Origin: Proales similis
Taxonomy: Eukaryota > Rotifera > Eurotatoria > Ploima > Proalidae
DNA length: 64,000 nt
Reading direction: 5' to 3'
Assembly (NCBI GenBank): GCA_019059635.1
Contig: JAGVRJ010000005.1
Span: 1,116,001 to 1,180,000 of the forward strand
Shown: positions 23,701 to 32,935 of the stretch, in pieces
Position numbering within the stretch: position 1 is the stretch's first letter
Layout of the letters: each line of letters starts with the position of its first letter
Notes under the pieces: generated by a model
What the model saw: the letters and a program-made list of their open reading frames with translations, nothing else
Databases searched by the model: none
Told to the model about the DNA's origin: nothing
Made by a program: the position numbers and the translations under genes

Positions 23701-25336
23701 CGATTACAGTTTAACTCACTCTGCTTTAACGCTGCTAATGTCTCTTACTCGATATTGTGTTTTTGATTTTAGTTTCATTTTTAATATTTTCTTTTTCAAT
23801 TTTTATTCCGTTCTCACCCGGTTTTCTCTTTTTTTTTTCTCTCGTCAAGTGAAATACCATAAGCTGATAAAGTTGAATGCGTTCGAGAAGAAGAGTACGG
23901 ATAACGATCAGCCAGACAGCACGCTCGGCTAGAACCACTGGTTGCTTTCTAATCTTGGACGTGAAAGTTCTGATCATCATTTGTCAGCTTCTCGACTCGC
24001 AAATTTCGTTTTACTTTTTCCTCATTTTCTCTTCTAATCTACTCCGGCCCTCTATGGTCGATTCAGTGCGTCTATTTTCCTCACTCATTTCAATCAATTG
24101 GTTTAAATCATCGGTCGTTTCTTTCTTATTCAGACCAGAAAGAAGCAAAAGGCCACAAAATTTGAATTTCCAATTTCTCTTTTTTAATAATTACTTTATT
24201 CTAAATTGATTGCAAACGGCAAGAGCGATCGCGCATCGACCCCATGTTGCTTCTTCTTCGTTCTTACTCTCCCTTTCTCGTCGTGATCGTCCTCTTCTAA
24301 TTCTGTTTCACTCAGATCTTTGATTTCTTGTTTGTACACCTTTTCGGCTATTCCACCCCTGTGCAATGAGCTTGCCAGTTGTCTACATGCAGTCACGGAA
24401 TGAACGCATGCGGTCTGCCTAGGTCATCGTGTGAAATTAGTCTAACCAGCCACTTGTCTTGGAACTGGTCCAATCGAACAAACAATTGTGATTCGGTATT
24501 CTGCTTGCCTCGTATATTTTTCTATTCTTTATATTATACATTTGACGATCATTACTTCTTTATGAGCTTTCAAGTTGAATAAAATTTCAAAACAATCTGG
24601 GTCTGCTGGCTGTGCTCCGAAGTTTTCCCCTTCCAGCCTTCCTCTCTCTCTTTCGAAATCTTAAATGTCCTCTGAATTGCTCGATTTCTAATTTTGCTCA
24701 AACGCATTTGTTTCTGTTTCAGGAAGCCGTCAGATATCCTCGACAAATATAGCAAATCATAGCCCCAGTAAAGGCGCACTAAAGACTGAGCCGATCGAAC
24801 AAATTGTAAGTATCACGATTGAGAACCGCTACAAAGTCAGCTACGAGTCTTGAAGCACTCTTTTCCCTATAAATTTTTCTTAATTTGCATATACTTCAAC
24901 ACTGACCCTTGTCTGTGACACTGACTGAGTCTGTGAGTGTGCGTGTCTGAGCAATGTCGAATTTTTATTGGATTCCATCCCATTACTCGTATAAAATAGA
25001 CAGTGAGAATACATCTTCAGTGATCAACTAAGGTCAAGAGTTAATAAAATTGAAACTGATCGATTTTGTTGTAAAAAGAGAGCAAAATTAGAGCCGAGGA
25101 TAGGGCGCCGCGAGTTGAGGCTGCCCAAAGAGAAAGAGATGCTTAGCATGCGTCGAATGCAATTAATAGCCAATATCGACCATGAGGCATTGAGAGAGTT
25201 TCAGCCAAGAACTCCGTTCTATGTGATTGACACATATGTGCCCGTCTATGGTCACAGACCCGATCAAGATGACGAGCAGTCTGATCAAGACTTGTTCGTC
25301 TTGAGCACACACTGGCCTGATCGCCAAGCGCCTTAG
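20733..25336 (+). CDS. PIP5K1: Type I phosphatidylinositol-4-phosphate 5-kinase
   Basis: It makes PI(4,5)P2 from PI4P at the plasma membrane. Exons 20733-21224, 21292-21444, 21507-21602, 21672-21911, 21974-22188, 22252-22381, 22438-22519, 22633-22680, 22909-23391, 24723-24805 and 25079-25336 join in frame to about 759 aa. Family marks include SNPGASGS in the nucleotide-binding loop, [32 protein letters not shown] and the specificity-loop KKKLEHT. The kinase core ends near residue 490, followed by a long Ser/Arg/Pro-rich disordered tail. The tail can end in two ways: exon 23850-23932 gives a shorter form of about 673 aa, and exons 24723-24805 plus 25079-25336 give the longer form. The first ATG follows stops. 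Upstream non-coding exons are possible. It is type I rather than type II because of the loop and the overall match recalled from PIP5K1A-C. Confidence 0.9.
21239..21256 (+). repeat. (CT)n microsatellite in a PIP5K intron
   Basis: An uninterrupted CT run lies in the first coding intron and forms part of its polypyrimidine tract. Confidence 0.8.
23499..23524 (+). repeat. (CT)13 microsatellite in a PIP5K intron
   Basis: This is an uninterrupted CT run in the long intron that precedes the alternative last exons. Confidence 0.85.
23850..23932 (+). other. PIP5K1: Alternative terminal coding exon of PIP5K (short isoform)
   Basis: A pyrimidine-rich stretch ends in TCGTCAAG, and the exon then continues the phase-1 frame left by exon 22909-23391. 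It encodes a basic 27-residue tail ([15 protein letters not shown]...) and stops at TAG 23930-23932. It competes with the exon at 24723, which has the same entry phase. Confidence 0.6.
24578..24583 (+). terminator. Candidate poly(A) signal for the short PIP5K isoform
   Basis: An AATAAA hexamer lies after the alternative terminal exon at 23850 and before the next coding exon at 24723. That is where a proximal polyadenylation site would be expected. Confidence 0.4.
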
Positions 25337-26165
25337 AGCGCATTGGTATGTCCATGCCGCTAATTCAAACTAATCCAACTCACTCACTTACTGACTCACC
25401 AACTCACCCACTCATTGGCTGTTCTTTACGACCATCTAACCACCGTCAGTCGGCAATTCGGCTTTAATCGTTCCTCTAATTTTTTTTTTCTTTCTTTTCA
25501 GACTCGGTTTTGAACTTGCCAGAAAAGAGCCGTACGTGCCAGCCCGAATTCTAGTCGTCGTGTACGATACATCAGCATCCAATTTATTTTTTGTGTGCGA
25601 GCGTGAGTGCGAGTGAATGAGGCTATTGATCGAATTACTGTCTTGCCCAAGTGTCAAATGACGCGCAAGTCAGTCAAAATTTGTTCTAGTCAATTTAATG
25701 ATTCTGAGTGAATATTGATTTCGACAATGTCCACGGACAGTTAACCAACAAACAAATCCAATTTACGATTATTATACCTTTATCCAGACAGGAAACGAGG
25801 AAGAAAAAACCGAATTAGTAAATGAATATTCGATTTATCACGAATAAACTCGTGTGCTAAATTATTTGTGTCATTTTTTGTTTATGAGAAAAAAGGGAAA
25901 AACTAGCGAACGCTCAGGTGAGCTTGAGGCCTAAGATCGAGGGCATGTTCAGGACTTGAGCGAGGACCAACATGGGAGGTTACATGCAATAGAGGAGGTT
26001 GAAATTTAGTTTGGTTCTGAATTACTTGTGCAGGCGAGTTTTGTCTCAGGTTTTGCATCGTTCACTCGCTTGCTTGATTGCTTGATCTACTCAAACTAAG
26101 ACGAAAGCGAGCAACAACGAGTCGAGTATTGCGATCGAATAATTGAGTGAACGCAGAATATTAAG
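25337..26165. other. PIP5K 3' UTR and acid phosphatase promoter region
   Basis: An AATAAA at 25843-25848 probably ends the long PIP5K transcript. The remaining 300 bp leads to the next gene. An ACGCAG motif about 10 bp before that gene's ATG could be a splice acceptor. No coding sequence is supported. Confidence 0.45.
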
Positions 26166-27939
26166 ATGAAGAGAGTGCACCTCTTTCAATTGGTGGCTTT
26201 GTTGAGCTCTTTAGCCTTTGGTGTGCTGAGCCAGCAGGACACCGAGCTCGAGCTCGTTCAAATTGTAAGATGTTGCTCATTCAATTACCAAATGAGGGCA
26301 GTCAAATGACACTCTGTCTTCCTGAAGCTGTTCAGACATGGAGCTCGAACGCCAGTTCACTCTTATCCGACAGATCCGTGGCAAGAGAGCGCATGGGACA
26401 AGTACGGCGGCTTCGGTCAACTGACTCAGGAAGGAATGCTCAGACATCATCTGTTCGGTCGATTTCTGCGCCAGAAATATGACTCTTTCCTGGGCGAGCT
26501 CTATAACCGAAACGAAGTTTCCATCCGCAGCACCGACTATGACCGAACTCTAATGTCAGCCTACTCTCTTCTGTCGGGTCTGTACGAGCCTCGCCAATTC
26601 CAATTGTGGAATCCGAACTTGCTCTGGCAGCCAATCGCAGTTCATACCACTGATCAAGAAGATGACACGGTAGCGCAGCCTTTTTCCAAATCGATTCATT
26701 TGTTTCTTGCTAGAAATTGTCCAAAGCTTTTCTACTCGCATAAATGCGGACGGTACGAAATGCTCAAGACCCAAGTCCTCAACTCGGACGAGTACCACCA
26801 GCGCAATCAAGAGTATCAGGTTTGACTTGACTCTCCATATTTAGGAAATAATTTCTTTCAACCCTTTACTGCCCACGAAAGAATCTGTTTGAGATTATTG
26901 ACGAGGACAGTGGATATGAAAACATGTCACTGATCGATTTGTGGAAGATCGCCGACACCGTTTTCATCGAGGTAAAACTGATTAGCGCAGTCAGCTCGGC
27001 TAGTCAATCTCAGCGCTTCTCTCTCTCTCTGATTCAAGCGACACAACAATCTGACTCTACCTGACTGGGTACAGAAAAACTACGACGCCATCATGGACTC
27101 GTTCAAATGGAGCTTTTACTTTGACTTTCGCACGCAAGAAATGGCTCGTCTAGCTTCAGGTTCAAAATCCATTTCCATGTTTCTCCAAGCGCCAATCGCC
27201 AATCGACCACTCAATTAGGGCCCGTGCTCAACAGTATTGTGAGCAATATTCAGAGCAAAGCGCAAAAACTCGAGCAAGATCGTCGCAAACTCTTTCTCTA
27301 CTCAGCCGTAAGTGTTGAGCCCTGTGAAAAATTCAACCAAGCGTTGGCCACGGAAAACACTAAGCGCAACTTTCTTTCTGTTTAGCACGACACGTATGTA
27401 GCAGCAATGGCCAAACTGCTTGAATTGGTCGAGTTCGTGTATCAGCCGCCGTTCTGCGCAGCCATAATATTTGAGCTCAGACGAGATGTCCACAGCGGCG
27501 AATTGTTCGTGCAAGCATTTTACAAGAACAACACGGTCGAGCAAGAGATCAATTTCAATCCAGTCAACATACTCGGTATAGAGCCATTCGGTTTGTTTAA
27601 TGAAATGAGCAGTCACATAACGCCGTTCGAAAGGATGCGAGCGAATGTGCCCGCTGAGCAAGTTTGAGAAATTGGTCTCAGCTCTGCGAGTGAGCGACAT
27701 AAAAGCCGAGTGCGAAACTCAGAGCATCACAGCGAGTAAGAGGCTTTCTCTTGTTTTCACTTTCATTTCGGACTGTTCACTTTTGAATGGACAAAGAATC
27801 AGAGGAGCTCGTCTTGCAGCCGGTGGTGATTGTTTTGATCGCATTTAGCAGTCTGACTGCGATACTGGTCAGTTTGCTGTCGCTTCGCGTCTGTCTGATG
27901 AGACCCGACAGAGTGGGCTACTACCGACAGAACTTATGA
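26166..27939 (+). CDS. Histidine acid phosphatase, lysosomal (ACP2) type
   Basis: This enzyme hydrolyses phosphomonoesters in the lysosome or secretory route. Exons 26166-26264, 26328-26819, 26882-26971, 27075-27159, 27219-27307, 27386-27575, 27634-27735 and 27797-27939 join to about 429 aa, close to ACP2. A signal peptide (MKRVHLFQLVALLSSLAFG) is followed by the catalytic RHGARTP, a middle alpha domain, the catalytic dipeptide in SAHDTY, and the late GCERMCPLSKF cysteine motif. One transmembrane segment (VVIVLIAFSSLTAILVSLL) and a short cytosolic tail with GYYRQ follow, as in ACP2, whose tail carries a tyrosine sorting signal. A 44-nt stretch at 26670-26713 looks like an intron but removing it breaks the frame, so it is kept as coding. 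The frame continues past the TGA (see the next entry). Confidence 0.85.
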
Positions 27940-28053
27940 CAATACGAGAGGATAAATTTGGCGCTTGACGACGACGATCTCGCTCCCAACGTAGTACCGT
28001 TAAACATCTTAAACGACGACGATGACTCCAGCGACGAAGTTTTCACCCGTTAA
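27940..28053 (+). other. In-frame open extension after the acid phosphatase TGA (candidate readthrough tail)
   Basis: Directly after TTA-TGA-CAA the same frame stays open for 37 codons to a TAA. It starts with YERI, a YxxPhi sorting motif, then runs through two Asp clusters and ends DEVFTR. The composition looks coding. It may be a readthrough extension, the remnant of a longer tail, or chance. Confidence 0.35.
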
Positions 28054-28231
28054 ATAGGCGCGCATTTCTTTCTCATTCTTTTTTTCTAGCTTATCTCTTT
28101 AACTCGCCTGTCAAGGGCCAAATTTATTCTCGAATCGGACCATTGACTTATTTAGCCAAGGCATTTTTACTCGTGCCGTTTGATATTTAATCTCCGCCAA
28201 ATGAATTCGCTTCTAACCAAATGAAATTTAC

Positions 28232-28237
28232 AATAAA
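28232..28237 (+). terminator. Poly(A) signal of the acid phosphatase
   Basis: An AATAAA hexamer lies 293 bp after the TGA and about 180 bp after the TAA that closes the extended frame. Confidence 0.45.
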
Positions 28238-28549
28238 CCAATTCTCAACTCAGCTTTAAATTTGTGTCGACTGAACGAGTTTATTTTGACTCACGACGTG
28301 TCTTAACAAAGTTTTGATTCTCTTTTTTTTACAAGAATTGACAATTTTAGCTTATGAATAGAACAAAAAAAACAACCGCTGCAATCTGATGAGATTGAGT
28401 TATTGAGCGAATGAATTGAAGCAAACAATTGAGCGATCTCACTATTCTAAATTGACGATTGATGGTGCCGTCTTTAAAAATACTCACCTAGTATGATCTG
28501 ACTCGTGTCGGTCACTCTTTGTGGTCAATATTCAAAAATCACAATTTTT

Positions 28550-29439
28550 CTATTTATTGTCCACGCATTTCTTGAATCCTTTCAGAATCGGATAGAGATT
28601 GTGAAACGCTTCGTAGATTTCCTCGCGCGTCTTGGCACCTAGCCATTCAACGTAGACGTCAGTCGCTCTCAATCAAGCAAATCAAGGTCTTCTTACCAGT
28701 GATGACTACTTTGCCCGAAACAAACACAAGCAAAACAACTTTGGGCTTGAGCATTCGATAAATCAGGCCCGGGAATATCTCCGGCTCGTAGCTGGCACCG
28801 TCAAAGTAAAGTCCAATCAATAGATTTGAGCAAGACTGCCTACCTGCAGAAACGCGTGTGATATGTGTGAAGACTTTCCAGTCTGACTATGAACTGTATG
28901 TCCACACAGCCAACAATGTTTTGAATTTTAAAGTCGAGAAACTTGGCCTTGAAATTGAGCGGTGAAAAGAGAAGTTGACTGCTTGCGTCGAGGAGGAGAA
29001 GAAGAAGCAAAGCTGCTCACCGGAAAGCCGAGTTTTTGAATGATTCGAGCGTATTTTCGCGCGGCCAGTTTAGATTCTAGTTCACTTTTGGCTCCGGTGC
29101 ACACCATCTTGCCAGAGGAGAATATGAGCGCAGTTGTGCGCGGAGCTCTGATTCGCATTATCAGAGCGGCGAATCGCTTCGGATTGTACTCGGCATTGCG
29201 CGCTTGCAATGCGATCTTTTTCAAATCTAGCTTGCAGCCGACGCTTATTGTGCTGACAATGTTTCTATTTAACCAGTCCGACAAGGTCAAGTTAATTGGA
29301 CTGTTGGGTCATTAGGATAATTGTCGATCGCTTACTGAATGGTCGGCAGTAGGGTCTCACTCGAATCTTGCAATACAGAGCCAGGGTGCTCCGAAGAAGG
29401 GGCTAACAAGGGAGGTGCTTTCAACAAGCTCGCTGTCAT
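28550..29439 (-). CDS. TBP: TATA-box-binding protein
   Basis: TBP binds the TATA element and nucleates the pre-initiation complex of RNA polymerases I-III. Five minus-strand exons (29336-29439, 29021-29300, 28844-28947, 28697-28791, 28550-28638) join in frame to about 223 aa. After a short N-terminus of about 40 aa comes the saddle core. The first repeat is close to consensus ([36 protein letters not shown]). The second repeat is recognisable ([21 protein letters not shown]) with the sequence before it altered. The four DNA-intercalating Phe positions appear to be kept. It could be a TBP-related factor, but the near-consensus first repeat favours TBP itself. The N-terminus lacks a polyglutamine tract. 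Confidence 0.92.
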
Positions 29440-29907
29440 CTCCTCGCTTTCCCCGCTTTGTGGATCAGTGCGACGTATTTGGTGTATGAGAGGGCAGCAG
29501 ATCGACAAAGCCTAGTTTTTTCTATTCGCTTTTCTCTTTCGCCGCCGGTCGCGTTTTATTCGAGCGCCACTCTCTTTTGATTTTTGAATTTAAACAAAAA
29601 AAAATATAAACACAGACCAACCAGATTGTCTGCTACTGATCAGCCCATTCGTAAACGCCCGCACAAAGCTGACTCAAGTGCGCATTCGCTCAGATTATGC
29701 TCTCTCTCTCTCTCTCTCTTTGGGATCATGTGGAAGCAGAATCGAACGTCATTTTTAATTTTCTTTTGACTGTTTTCCAGTTGGCAAACGCTCATTCATA
29801 GGATCTCATCTGAGTAGAATCAAGTTTTAGTCGATTGAAGATCCAAGAGACAGTGGATGATATAAGCGATTTTTAAACAAACTGTCATGCCACTGAATTG
29901 AAACAGA
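29440..29907. other. Divergent region between TBP and the PHOSPHO genes, with a (CT)n repeat
   Basis: It contains a CT microsatellite at about 29700-29719 and probable promoters in both directions. GAAACAG ends one base before the next ATG, a possible splice acceptor. No coding sequence is supported. Confidence 0.4.
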
Positions 29908-30714
29908 ATGAAACTGGCAGTGTTCGATTTCGATCATACGATCATCAACGAAAATAGTGACATTCACATAAACAACCTGCTAATTCGAAGGCAAGGTCTG
30001 CAAGAATCGATAAAAGCCAGCAAATTCAAATACCCCGATCACATCGAGCGCTTGACGAGCACCGAGGGATGGACGAAAAGAATGAACGCGGTGATCCGCC
30101 ACATGCACGAGGAGCATGGCGTGACCGCTGATGAGCTAATCGATTGTGTCGGAGAGATAAAGATCGACTCGAGCATGCTCGAGCTCATTGAGTACTTGAA
30201 AGCCAAAGACTATGAGCTCGTGATTATCTCGGACGCCAACACAATTTTCATCGACGAAATTCTCAAGCGAAACAATCTGACCGAGCATTTCAGCGCCATA
30301 TTCACAAATCGCGCGCAATTCGACCAGCAAAATTGGCTCACGTTAACTCCTTTCAATCAGAGCTATTCTCATTTGCCAAAAAAATGTCTGGCGCGAATTT
30401 GCAGCAGCAACATGTGCAAGGGCTCCGTGCTCAGTGCGCACGTCGACTCCAAGCAAAGCGTCGTTGAGCACATTATCTATGTTGGCGACGGTACGAACGA
30501 TCTGTGCGCCGGTCTACACCTGCGCGGTTGTGATCACTTTTTTGTTCGCTCCAACTATTCGCTTCACAAACTGTTGCTTAAATCAAACGCTCAAATTGAC
30601 TCTAGGCCACAAATCAAAGCAAGCGTGAATTATTGGCTCACGGCCGCCGACATTCTCGGTGTTGTACGTTCGCTTGCCTTGGACGTCTCGACGCCTGACG
30701 ATCAATCAGACTAG
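29908..30714 (+). CDS. HAD-family phosphatase of the PHOSPHO1/2 type, copy 1
   Basis: This is a single-exon 268-aa protein. Members of this family dephosphorylate phosphoethanolamine/phosphocholine or pyridoxal phosphate. HAD motif I is FDFDHT (residues 5-10) with the nucleophile and acid/base Asp pair. Motif II is in VIISDAN (about 107-113). The Cys-rich CLARICSSNMCK segment matches the zinc-finger-like part of the family, and motif IV is GDGTNDLC. All catalytic residues are present, so it should be active. It is followed 170 bp later by a diverged paralogue in the same direction. Substrate cannot be told from sequence. Confidence 0.88.
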   Translation: MKLAVFDFDHTIINENSDIHINNLLIRRQGLQESIKASKFKYPDHIERLTSTEGWTKRMNAVIRHMHEEHGVTADELIDCVGEIKIDSSMLELIEYLKAKDYELVIISDANTIFIDEILKRNNLTEHFSAIFTNRAQFDQQNWLTLTPFNQSYSHLPKKCLARICSSNMCKGSVLSAHVDSKQSVVEHIIYVGDGTNDLCAGLHLRGCDHFFVRSNYSLHKLLLKSNAQIDSRPQIKASVNYWLTAADILGVVRSLALDVSTPDDQSD

Positions 30715-30887
30715 TCCTCGTCTGTCTAGATTTTAGCTTGCCTGCTGGCGAATGGATTCGAATAAATTCTTGCGTCAACCAGCTCTCAAGGTTTCGCTTG
30801 AGATTCCATTTAACGCAGTTGCGAACGAGTGTGAAGCTGCTGACCACTTGCGTCTACTTGTCTTTGCAGATAATCGACCAAGACTCG

Positions 30888-31745
30888 ATGAGCCAACTTA
30901 AACGAAATGAATTTGAAAATGATTTAGAAGAGGAGAGTTGCGGAATGATAAATGCTATGAGCGCAGTCATATTCGATCTCGACTCGTCATTGATCGAACA
31001 GAGTAGCGAGCAGTTTCTCGACCGTTTCCTGGTCGAACGCACAAATGCCAAGAGATTATGTCACGGCCAGTACAGCTCTGCTTTTCCGTGGTCAATTGAA
31101 AAGCTCTACTATGAACACAATTGGCCGACAAGAATGAACGCTGCCATCGAATATTTGAACAAGGAGGCTGGCGTCACGTTTGAGGACATGATGCCCAAGC
31201 TGGCTGCTTACAAAATCGAAGAGCCAATGAAGCAGCTGCTGTTCGAGTTGGCTAAACGTCACTACCGAATGTTCATTGTCTCGGACGCCAACGATTTGTT
31301 CATCAGCAAAATATTAGAAAGCAACCAGGTTTCTCATCTTTTCGAGCGGATCATATCCAACGCAGCCAGACTGGACTCGCGATCTTTGCCTGTGATCACT
31401 CCGTTCACTCAGTACAACAGCCTTCCGGCAGTCACTTGTGACGAATGCTTAAAGCATTGCAAAGAGCCAAGTATGTGCAAAGCTCAAATAGTAAATGATC
31501 TGTTGTTCGATCTATTGCCGAGCTCGACTCGTTTGGCTTATGTCGGTGATGGCTCGAACGATTACTGCGCTGGAGTGGCTCTTCGGCACGGAGACCTGCT
31601 ATTTGCGAGACGAGGCTACAGTCTGGAAGAAATGATCAAAACTTCAGAAGAGAAACGCTCGGCCATTCGAGCTTCTATCCAATTCTGGTCGAACGGAGAC
31701 GATCTGAGGCGTTTTCTTGAGCAAGCTCACGCCTGGCACGGTTGA
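30888..31745 (+). CDS. HAD-family phosphatase of the PHOSPHO1/2 type, copy 2
   Basis: This is a 285-aa tandem paralogue of the gene at 29908. The start chosen is the ATG 19 bp after TCTTTGCAG, a good splice acceptor; the frame is open further upstream to 30738, but that part does not look like the family. Motif I reads FDLDSS (Thr changed to Ser), motif II is VSDAND, the Cys segment is CDECLKHCKEPSMC, and motif IV is GDGSNDYC. The catalytic Asp residues are therefore kept. The region around residue 60 (NWPTRMNA) matches copy 1 (GWTKRMNA). Either an intron or a trans-splice site precedes the ATG. A poly(A) signal, AATAAA, is at 31765-31770. Confidence 0.83.
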   Translation: MSQLKRNEFENDLEEESCGMINAMSAVIFDLDSSLIEQSSEQFLDRFLVERTNAKRLCHGQYSSAFPWSIEKLYYEHNWPTRMNAAIEYLNKEAGVTFEDMMPKLAAYKIEEPMKQLLFELAKRHYRMFIVSDANDLFISKILESNQVSHLFERIISNAARLDSRSLPVITPFTQYNSLPAVTCDECLKHCKEPSMCKAQIVNDLLFDLLPSSTRLAYVGDGSNDYCAGVALRHGDLLFARRGYSLEEMIKTSEEKRSAIRASIQFWSNGDDLRRFLEQAHAWHG

Positions 31746-31852
31746 GCTCGTCCAGGCGAATTTTAATAAAAAAAAAGAGAAGCTTTTAACAAATGAGCTC
31801 TTTACTCAAATTTGTAGAGAAACGTCGATTTACAGTCAAATATGGAAACGGA

Positions 31853-32935
31853 CTAGATCAAAGCAGAAGCGAACGAATCGAGAGTTTTGGGCACGTTGAA
31901 CGAATGGGGTCGAAAATAGTTTGAATATTGGAGCCAGTGGTTAGATGCTTGATTTAAACGATCCTTGAGTTGATCGATCGAGACGGGCGCGAGCTTTGAG
32001 CTGAAATTGTTCGTTGTAGCGTTCAGTTTCGACGCTAAATCTTCGAGTGGAGGACACGGCCCATCTGACGCCTTCCTCGACTTGTACTCGATTTTTTTCG
32101 CCATCACTGTTGGCTCGTTTAAACTGCTCGGGCTAATTCGGCTCAATGTTCTCGTGTCGACTCGTTTGACGCGTCTAGCTTTCACTCTGTTCACAACCAG
32201 AGTCCTCGAAGAGGAGTCCACTCTTATCTGCTTTATGGACAGAGTTTGACTCAGCGATGTAAGAATCGCTGCATTCAGTCTTTGCTCGACGTTCGAGCTT
32301 AAAACTCTGTGATAGAGACAGCTTTTCTTCAACGCTGATCCAAACGACCGGGTTTTTTTCTGGTTGAGTGTCAAGTCGATAAGCAAGCATTCAAACAAAT
32401 GTGCAAATAAAGCTTGTTTCAATTCGGCAGGTGAGTGCCCGTCTACTCTCGACGAACTTGACTGCTGCGGCAGTTGGTCCCTCACTGCCAAGCTTGAGAG
32501 TCGACGCGTTGACTGCTCTTTGTCTATTTCCATGCGAGCTAGTTTTTGTCTCAATTTTGAAGGTGGTCAGAATTCTTACCGTTTTCCGTTTGGTTCGAGT
32601 GCGCGCGAATTGAAATGTTTTTATTCATGCAAACAAGGCATTCTGGACGAGTGAACGGCTCAAAGTCGTGCGTCTCTTTTTTTTAATCGGGTTACGCCAA
32701 CTGGCAGTGAACATGATTGTTCGATGTCACTTACTGAACGTATCCATTTTCTGGCAGGCATGCGGCTCGAGGTACTCGAGAAGTTGTTCTAGACCTAAAT
32801 GATCGAATAGTGTTTTGTTGAGCTGAGGGGACTCGTCTCATTTTCTACTGACTTACCGACTATTTCAGTCATTTGGCGACTCCAGCGTTGAAAATTTTTA
32901 CTCAACAGACGCTTTACAAGTTCGCAATCGTCCAT
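31853..32935 (-). CDS. Hypothetical protein, four exons
   Basis: I do not recognise this protein. Minus-strand exons 32857-32935, 32735-32794, 32580-32642 and 31853-32538 join in frame to about 295 aa starting MDDCELVKRLL. Intron 3 is only about 41 nt, and a start inside the last exon (32554) is an alternative. The N-terminal 40 residues look helical, followed by a CLVC pair. The middle is helical and basic (VNRVKARRVKR) with Ser-rich stretches. The C-terminal 60 residues carry a possible coiled-coil (SIDQLKDRLNQASNHWLQYSNYF). No signal peptide or membrane segment is seen. It lies tail-to-tail with copy 2 of the PHOSPHO pair, 107 bp apart. Confidence 0.6.

Noticed and set aside
26670..26713. 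A 44-nt GT..AG segment in the acid phosphatase resembling an intron
   Set aside because: Removing it shifts the frame into a stop, while leaving it in gives a continuous frame into the next conserved NCPK motif. It is kept as coding, with some doubt about the exact exon edge.
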